64,000 bases of DNA from contig JAMWBK010000002.1 of NCBI GenBank assembly GCA_029953675.1, positions 682,001 to 746,000 of the forward strand. Reading direction: 5' to 3'. The notes under the pieces are model-generated. The model had not been told where the DNA came from, did not search any database, and saw only the letters and a program-made list of their open reading frames with translations. A program made the translations under genes and the position numbers. The DNA is from Rhodosorus marinus. Lineage: Eukaryota; Rhodophyta; Stylonematophyceae; Stylonematales; Stylonemataceae. Positions 57,265-64,000 of the stretch are shown here, in pieces; positions within the stretch are counted from its first letter, which is position 1, and every line of letters begins with the position of its first letter.

Positions 57265-57756
57265 ATGAACTGGTGGTTATCGGTCGGCGGTTTGGCGTTG
57301 TTGATTGGTCTTCTCTATGGAGGTTACGTCCTCTTGGAGAAAGAACTTTCGAAACCACCTGGATCACGTCGCAGCACCGCTGCTCCTCCACCTTTGAAGA
57401 AGAAAAAGCAGGGGAAGGAGAAGAAGCCGAAAGCTTTTGTTCCGAAGCGAGTTGAGGAGGGGGCACCTGAGATGCTCCCCGTGCCGCCCGAGGACCCAGA
57501 CGAGAAGGTTTTCGGTGGGAAGATTACAGCCCGTGTGATTGACTTAGCGGATGCTAACGAATCAGAATGGCGGAGCGTACGGACCGTTCGCCAGGATGCA
57601 CAACTTCGTGAAGCCAGGCAGAAGGTTGCCGACCAAAAGAAGCAGGAGGAGGAGGCGCAAATCGCAGATATGAAGAAGGCCGAAAAAAATCGACGGCGAA
57701 GAGAGAACAAGAAAGAAATGGACAAGCTCGTTCGAGAGCTGCAGCGTCAATCCTGA
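57265..57756 (+). CDS. Small membrane-anchored coiled-coil protein, unknown family
   Basis: Single exon, 163 residues, ATG at 57265. An N-terminal membrane segment (WWLSVGGLALLIGLLYGGYVLL) is followed by a proline/lysine-rich linker (PPPLKKKKQGKEKKPKAFVPK), a central part with FGGKITARVIDLAD, and a C-terminal highly charged coiled coil (QKVADQKKQEEEAQ, KKAEKNRRRRENKKEMDKL). The layout, one N-terminal anchor with a cytosolic charged helix, is like several ER proteins. No named family is recognised. It is convergent with BuGZ. Confidence 0.65.
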   Translation: MNWWLSVGGLALLIGLLYGGYVLLEKELSKPPGSRRSTAAPPPLKKKKQGKEKKPKAFVPKRVEEGAPEMLPVPPEDPDEKVFGGKITARVIDLADANESEWRSVRTVRQDAQLREARQKVADQKKQEEEAQIADMKKAEKNRRRRENKKEMDKLVRELQRQS

Positions 57757-58279
57757 ACCGGAGACGAAGACTACGGAACGTATTACCCAAGATTCCTCTA
57801 CTGCAATTGCCGACAAAAAGGACTTAAAAAAGGCTAGGTTGATACTCGAAAGCAATAAGAAACGGTTGTATTTAATATTGATTTGCCTCAAGGGATCTAA
57901 CCCCAAGGTTTTTGTTGCTGCCGACGGATGTCCGATCCCCTGGAACATCGACCGCTGTACGGCTCCGTTCGGAAATAACCTCAATAAACAACCTCATCAG
58001 GTGATCCTCTCAGAGCTGTAGCGCAGTGGATATTAGTCTTCTCACAAAACTAGTGCACTCAGGTCATTATCTTGGACATGCTCCTGGCTGAATCTGTGCC
58101 CAAGTAGAGGGGTTTTCCGTCTGATCCCATGACCTTTCTCGCTGTCGTATAGAGGTCCACTGAAGAAAGAAACAAGTCTGACCCTCATCACCAAGGATTT
58201 CGTTCATGCACAGGACCAGCAGTAGCCCGTTTCCAACGTGTTTGTAGTCAGATGCTGATTTCCGTATAGGTTCCAACAA
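57757..58279. other. Convergent intergenic spacer
   Basis: About 520 bases between stop codons of opposite genes. A 60-codon plus ORF (57839-58021) is not convincing. Confidence 0.5.
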
Positions 58280-60232
58280 TTACTTCGCATTCGACGCTTG
58301 TCTATACTTTGGCAACGAAGCCCGCATCTCCTCCTGGGACGGTCCAGAACATACACGAGCTGAGGTAAGTATGAGCTCCTCAAGGGCTTCCCTCATCCGC
58401 AAACGCCGGTCTTGTCAAAGTCCTCGACCCCAGTGCGAGGTGTCTATTGGACTCGTTCAACATGCGGTCGTATCAAGAGAAGGAGAATCCCCTAGCTTTT
58501 GCATTCCGACTAGGAGAAAACAGCAATATGCATGGAACAGACACGTCCATGGTGAAAGGAGGGCATGAGCTTACCATGGAGATATCCGGTAGTGGAAACA
58601 CAAGATAGCCCTCAGCCGAAGGCTGCTTAGTCATCGCTTGGTATGCTTGCCCCTCCTGGGTACTGCTTTGATTTACAGGTTCTGCAGGAGTGTGGACATG
58701 CTGAGTAGTGGTAGGCGGTCCTGGCTGGGTTTGATTTTCGTTTCCTGCTGTTGAAAGTTGTGAAATTGTCAGCCCTTCGGGCACTCTCATCATTCCCTTG
58801 CACGACCAACCCTTACCGTTTCCGACAGTCTCTGGCGCGGTGATTTTCGGATCAGCTGCCTGAGAGAGGGCGCCGCTCTCTGCGCTGTAGTGTGCACCTA
58901 TAGCCGTCCCGTTCGAGGGTCGTTGTGCTGTTCCCTCGAGCTGAGCATGTGACGTCTGTACAGGCCCCGCTGTTGGTGGCGATTGTTGTTGTGCTGGTGG
59001 TCGTTGCGGGGGGGCTCCTTGAGAATAGCCTGGGTGCTTAGACCAAGTACCGGCTATTGCGCGCAGTGACGAAAGGAACAGTTCAGTTGCTGCCCACAGT
59101 TTGCGTGTCTGTCTAAGCAGATTGGGGTAAACCTACTAGGACTTCCGTGAGGGTTCGGAGGCTGCTGGTGGCCCAATCCTTGGTACTGGGGCGTGGACAC
59201 ATAGCCCTGCTGTCCAGCTCGGTCGTGCCAACCCTGCTGTGGGTAGGGCGCTTGTTGCATCGGAAGGGCACCTTGTCGCGCTTGATTGAGACCCTGAGGT
59301 AGCTGTGCTCCGCCCACCCCAGGTGGGGCGTCAGGGGCAGCCTGGGGGGCTTTTGGCGACATGCCCGGCGGCCCTCCCTGTTGCGACATTCCATGTACGC
59401 CATGGGCCATGCTCTGCGGAGCTGCTGACATAGCTCCCATTTGATTTGGAGGCCCAGAAGGTGGCCCACCCATGTGGGTTGGCATTGGCCCTCGCCTTGG
59501 CGAGCCTTGAGGAGGACCTGGGTACTGACCACCGTAGTAACCAGGATACCCCATTGGTGGCGGAGGTCTCCGATGAGGCATGTAATGCCCTTGTGGACCC
59601 ATCCGTCCCGGTGGTCCCGGTGGTCCCGGTGGTCCACCTGGTCCTCCAGGGCCAGGGTACGGTCCGTTCCCGGGGGGTAAGGGCCCACCCGGGGGACCTC
59701 CCCGATACCCATAATGGAACTGACCGTAGGGAACCGACCCTGGCGGTCCAGCACCCGGCATACCCCCTTGCGCACGTGCCTTCTTTGCCGCCTCCTCCTC
59801 CAAGTCCGGGACTCCCTCCATGCCGTAAACCGATATTTCTATAGAATCACGGCCTTCAACAGCATTCGGTACTCTGGGATCATAGGCGAGAGATTTGTTA
59901 GAACGCTTCGAAAGAGCCATTAAACAGTGATGATTCTTATCTCGGAGCGGGTGGGGGAAGTGCCAGTCCCCCAAGCCGTATCCTGCATCATCCTCCTAAC
60001 CAAATCGCACTTGTCGGGATTTTGCTCACTTTTCGATGGTCTGCTTATGCAGCTGCTGGCAATGGATAACAAGACCCGACAGCATTTGAAGCCGCTTCCC
60101 ACAGTAGTTGCATTTGAAATGCTTGCTCTTCTGGTGCATCACCAAAACGCTCTCATCATTGAAGTCCCGATCGCAGTACCAGCAAAAAATCCTCTTCACA
60201 TCCTCATGATCGCGTTTCTTTTTCCTCCCCAT
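58280..60232 (-). CDS. BuGZ / ZNF207-type C2H2 zinc-finger protein
   Basis: Five minus-strand exons (60232-60030, 59873-59137, 59053-58817, 58747-58575, 58333-58280) give 467 residues (human ZNF207 478). The two C2H2 fingers open the protein: FCWYCDRDFNDESVLVMHQK then FKCNYCGKRLQMLSGLVIHC. They are followed by the family's QLHKQTIEKVPNAVEGRDSI and SVYGMEGVPDLEEEAAKK. A long glycine/proline/tyrosine/glutamine-rich low-complexity tract fills the middle, as in BuGZ, where it drives phase separation. The protein ends with the conserved DISMEEMRASLPKYRQ. In animals BuGZ binds microtubules and Bub3; the plant relative SUF4 is a transcription regulator. The FPLPDISM|EEMR splice over a roughly 240-nt intron restores the family C-terminus. 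Confidence 0.92.
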
Positions 60233-61475
60233 GTTTTATACCCGGCTCCTTATCCTCACGCGATAGTCTCCCCGCGCGCCGTCAAGCTAAGAGACAGGAA
60301 ACCTCTTTCAGTTCGATTTCATTGTCAATTTCAAAAACCCATTCCGATGAAACTGCTGCAAGGAACAACAAGAGGGAAAGCCACTATTCAACATACGACA
60401 ACAGAGACTACCAACGCAAGGCCCAATTATTTTGAGAAACTCCAGCACGAAACCAAAAAAAATCCAAAGCTGGCAAAGCAACGCGATTTCTAGAGATCGA
60501 AACGCACTAAAACTCTCTCTCTCCTGCCTTCCCACAACTCAAGACAAGAATCACGAAGGAGAAAATCCTCCCTCAAGGTCGACCTCGCCGGCGCCAAAGA
60601 AAGAAAACAAAGCCTGGACAACGAGACCGAAGTCGCGCCTTGTCAAACGTTTCTTACCTTCTCTAAGCTCCACATACCAAGTTGTTGCTGAACTAAGTCT
60701 ACATGAAGAAACAAGGCAAAGTCCAATGAATCGACTGACATGCCTACTTGGGTGCCCTATCACGCGAAGCTCATCCCCAGTCGTCTTCTCTTTCAATAGC
60801 ATCCTCATCTCCAGTGCATAGCATCTAGGACATCAAAATAGACAGCTGTCTCATTCAAGTATCAGAAATTTCTAAATATATGATTGAGCGTGATTTTGTT
60901 TGATATGTTTTATATTGTGCTCTTTTTAGGAGGATATGAGCCTAATTATGAAATTATGTATTCTACATTTTGCGCAAAAGATTGGGTTCCTCCTGTTCGT
61001 ATCGATGTCGTCTTTCGCGCTGATCGGGTAAAAAGCAATCACTTGAATGACAGTCACTGGGCTATGAGCTTCATTAGATGGCAGCCCCTGGTGAATTATC
61101 CAGAGCCTGGTTCGTGCGAATGTCCATGATGTCTTCGGTTTCTGGCTGGGGGTCGTAATGAGATCGAACAAACGCGGAAGCGTGATAGCCTGTTCCTCAC
61201 AATTCAGGGCGTTGTGGGCTCGCCATCGCGAGAGACAAATCCGGATATGGGCGCAAGGGGTCAGTACTCCCACGCTGAGGGGACCACAAGAAAAAGGACC
61301 GGAATAATAAAGCATGAAAGGCGTAGGACCCTATCAAAAAGCGTTGAAACAGTCTCAAAAGGCTTAAAAAACCATTGTACAACTTGACAAAAGGGGTGGT
61401 AAACCCTTCCTGAACAACTGATCGACCCTGTCCTGCATGGATTTCCTTTCCATGACCTGAACTAGGACGCCCTCT

Positions 61476-61514
61476 GCGAGTTTCTGGTTCGATATGATAG
61501 AGCCAGAAACTCGC
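61476..61514. repeat. 12-bp perfect inverted repeat with 15-nt loop
   Basis: GCGAGTTTCTGG at 61476-61487 and its exact complement at 61503-61514. A CGATATGAT word occurs both in the loop and just after the right arm. Confidence 0.8.
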
Positions 61515-62757
61515 GATATGATCGAAACCTTCACGATGCCACTACGGTCAGGGTTTTCGTGGAGTTCGATTGCATTCGGTCTTGTTAATCTTGATGACTG
61601 AGTTCGAACCTATTTCTGGGAATTTTGAAGACGTGATTGATTGGCGACCAATGCTCGAGCTGATCCTGGACTCCAAGCGGACCGGGACGAGTTGGTGATC
61701 CCAATCAAGATCACTGCGCTACTGTCAACATCCGTAAGCCAATGCACCCGCGCAGTTCTCATGCCAGACTAATCGAGAAATTGAATATATAAAACTTATT
61801 AAAGGATATTTTACGTATAAACCAATAAAATTATAGGAACCGATACACCTGTGGATGATTGGTATGGGGATCCATTTTCGAAGCACAGCGATTGGTAGAG
61901 GAAAAAGTCAACAACCGCTTTTCAACATTAAATTAGAATTTTTGTCTTTGACTAGTATTTATAATATTAATTAAAATGCGCGCTTCCTCACAAGCACCCG
62001 CATCAGATTTAGAACCGCGTCCTAACAAGGATGGTGACATGTGGCCGAGGGGCAATCATCTTGAAACCTCAAACTTATATTTAAATTAATATAGTGGTAG
62101 AGAATGTTTACTTGTCAGGGGGGTCGTGAACCGATTCTACGCTCGACCTGGTGTTCTAAAAGTTCTCAAATCTGAGCAGCATTTCCGTTTGCTTTGGCTC
62201 TTCCCAACCCTCTACCCAACATGATAACAAATGTATTTTAAAATAAAAAGGCTATATACAGAGAACTAACCCCTCAAGTAAATGAACTCGAACCTAATCT
62301 AAGAAATCTTTCTAAATTTGTTAAGCATGACGACGGGGAGCACTAGCAATGGATTTTGGACTCCTTCGGGATAGTGACAGGTAAACTTGATAAAGGATTT
62401 CTAATCGCATATTAAGTAAATATTTTGCGTTTTTCAGTGAGGGTTGAAAGAGCAGAAATGATTTATGTGTCCTATATGGTAGTAGAGTTTCGCATCAGCC
62501 ATTGATGGACGGCTCCTGGGTAGACGGTCGGGGATAAGAATCTTGTCTGGTGTTGCTGGTGCAACAGAGGTTGTGGGGGAGGTGGGGACGGGCTGACGAT
62601 GTTGACTGGTATTCGTGGGGAGAGGTTGAAAAAGTGTCTGTCTCTCTTTCTCTAGTGAGTCTAGAGAGTTTTTCGGGCCATTGAGGAATTGTAGGTGTTT
62701 CTTTGTTGTAGCCTTTTTTGGGAAGGGCTATACCGGGCATTGCCGAGAGTCGCTGGG

Positions 62758-62916
62758 ATGCGACGCGGTTGGGTTGAGCAGGACGGGATTTGGTTTATGG
62801 GGCTGGTAGTTGGTGGAGTGAACTCGGCTGATTTAGGTACTTTTGTGGTTGACGAGAGACTTGCCTTGGCCAAGAACTTGGCGTTCTCTTTCGAAAGGAA
62901 GGAGGCATTCGGATAG
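62758..62916 (+). promoter_or_regulatory. Possible upstream ORF in the SAMDC leader
   Basis: ATG at 62758 opens a 52-codon frame (MRRGWVEQDGIWFMGLVVGG and onward) that stops at 62914-62916, 17 bases before the main ATG. uORFs repress SAMDC translation in plants and animals. This one has no known conserved sequence, so a role is only inferred from position. Confidence 0.35.
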
Positions 62917-62933
62917 CACGGTCATAAACGGAG

Positions 62934-64000
62934 ATGGCGCCGGTGCCACTTGAGCCTAAAGTATCTGGCGAGGTGAGTTGATTTACTTAAGAACTGGGTG
63001 AAGCAAGTTCTACGGACGGATCACGAACTGCTGGCTGACAGATCGTCAATTCGTTGAACCAGAATTTCTCGCAGACACCTACTATTTCTAACTCATCCGG
63101 GTTTGAGGGACCAGAGAAGAGGCTGGAGATATATTTTCGACCTGTGGATGACCTGACAAAGGTCATCGAGTTGACGGAGGGGCTTCGAACAGTTTCCAGG
63201 AATGAATGGACGGACATATTGCGCGATGCTCAATGCAGCATCTTGTCCGCAAAGAGCAACGATTATTTTGACTCTTATCTTCTGTCAGAAAGCTCCCTCT
63301 TCATTTTTTCCACGAAGTTTATGATTAAGACGTGTGGAACAACTACTCTGTTGAAAGTGGTGAGTAGTTTTCAAGATTTGAGCAGCGCATTGCGTTCAGT
63401 GAAACTCAACAACGGCTTTGGTGCTTCCTCTACAACAGATCCCGAGAGTTAATGCGGTTACTGAAAGGTTGGGCCTGGAGATGGACTATATGCAATATTC
63501 CCGTGCAAGCTTTACGTTTCCGTAAGCTGGTTGCACAATTGTGTTCGAATTACTGGAAAATTCGCTAAATGAAAATTCTCGCTGATCAATGTCTTAGGAA
63601 CCAGCAGCTGCACCCGCACACGTCGTTCCAGTCAGAAGTGGACTACTTAAACCGCTTCTTCAAAGGTGAATCGTACGTTCTCGGAACTCCGGACGGGGCT
63701 ACCAAGTGGCATCTCTATATTGCCGGAGATTGTCGAATCCCAACCAACGATCAAGGTTTTGAAATTTTCATGTTCGATCTGGACGAGCGTTGCATGAGTC
63801 ACTTTTTCAACGTGGACGCGGACGGAACGAAAAGGTTTGGCAGTGCTCACGGGGCCACCACGTCAGAAAATAGTGGAATCACTCGTATCATGTCCGAGGG
63901 ATCGATTCTGGACGCGTACAACTTTGAACCATGTGGCTACTCCATGAACGGACTTGAGAATAGCAGCTATTATACGATTCACATAACGCCGGAACCTCAG
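62934..64000 (+). CDS. S-adenosylmethionine decarboxylase proenzyme (partial, 3' end outside window)
   Basis: Exons 62934-62972, 63042 (or 63075)-63359, 63439-63521 and 63598 onward, open to the last base. The enzyme makes decarboxylated SAM for spermidine synthesis and is activated by self-cleavage that turns a serine into pyruvoyl. Family signatures in order are GFEGPEKRLEIYF, the cleavage site YLLSESSLFIF (between E and S), the catalytic IKTCGTTTLL, MQYSRASFTFPNQQ, WHLYIAG, MFDLDERCMSHFF and the late FEPCGYSMNG. About 275-285 residues are visible, so most of the protein is present and only the C-terminus is missing. Exon 1 codes just 13 residues. Confidence 0.93.

Larger units (their letters stand above)
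60233..62933. other. Long intergenic region, promoters of BuGZ (minus) and SAMDC (plus)
   Basis: 60233-60620 is C/A-rich on the plus strand (BuGZ leader). 60830-61000 is AT-rich. A hairpin lies at 61476-61514. 61770-62480 is AT-rich. 62490-62933 is G/T-rich (SAMDC leader) and contains a possible upstream ORF. No other gene is recognised. Confidence 0.5.

Noticed and set aside
1-64000. tRNA genes, rRNA genes, CRISPR arrays, intact transposons
   Set aside because: No B-box/cloverleaf pair, rRNA core, spaced identical repeats or transposase/reverse transcriptase motif could be supported by reading.

Overview
The window is nuclear DNA of a photosynthetic eukaryote, most likely a red alga or another phycobilisome-bearing primary alga. 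Three things point there. Genes are monocistronic and intron-rich: about 65 GT-AG introns could be placed by eye, most of them 60-140 nt. There is a nuclear gene for a CpeS/CpcS-type phycobilin lyase, together with lycopene cyclase, a plastid YceD/DUF177 protein and an EngB/YihA GTPase. The predicted plastid precursors carry a phenylalanine within their first five residues (MGF, MAF, MIGF, METGF, MGEDF), a transit-peptide habit known from red algae and glaucophytes. The exact genus cannot be told from the sequence. No rRNA, tRNA, CRISPR array, intact transposon or organellar DNA was recognised.

Layout, left to right. 0-16 kb: an unidentified gene tail; a putative N-myristoylated protein; plastid YceD; a twin-CX9C DUF3128 (EMI1-like) protein; lycopene cyclase; SRP72; ribosomal protein uL13 (RPL13A); the Hsp90 co-chaperone AHA1. 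17-26 kb: a TMBIM/LFG membrane protein; an ELM1-type protein on the minus strand; the CpeS-type lyase on the minus strand; a B3GNTL1-like glycosyltransferase; a low-molecular-weight tyrosine phosphatase. 27-35 kb: EngB; ALG1 mannosyltransferase; a 2OG-Fe(II) oxygenase; a UhpC/SLC37-type organophosphate antiporter with an unusual cysteine-rich tail. 38-49 kb: UBE2G-type E2; a predicted fusion of an uncharacterised plastid domain with a dehydroascorbate-reductase-like GST; a tail-anchored coiled-coil protein of about 1400 residues. 53-64 kb: an LRR + pseudo-receiver + PP2A B''-like EF-hand protein; a small membrane-anchored coiled coil; BuGZ/ZNF207; and the start of S-adenosylmethionine decarboxylase, cut by the window end.

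Neighbouring genes share no pathway. They are a mix of plastid biogenesis and pigment genes, secretory/ER functions (SRP72, ALG1, TMBIM, UBE2G) and general housekeeping. A recurring pattern is that the sequence just upstream of most start codons is strongly G+T-rich and C-poor on the gene's own strand, on both strands. This also explains several long but spurious antisense ORFs. The longest gene-poor stretches are 34.8-38.2, 39.1-41.2, 49.1-53.5 and 60.2-62.9 kb. They hold homopolymer and microsatellite tracts and several clear inverted or direct repeats.
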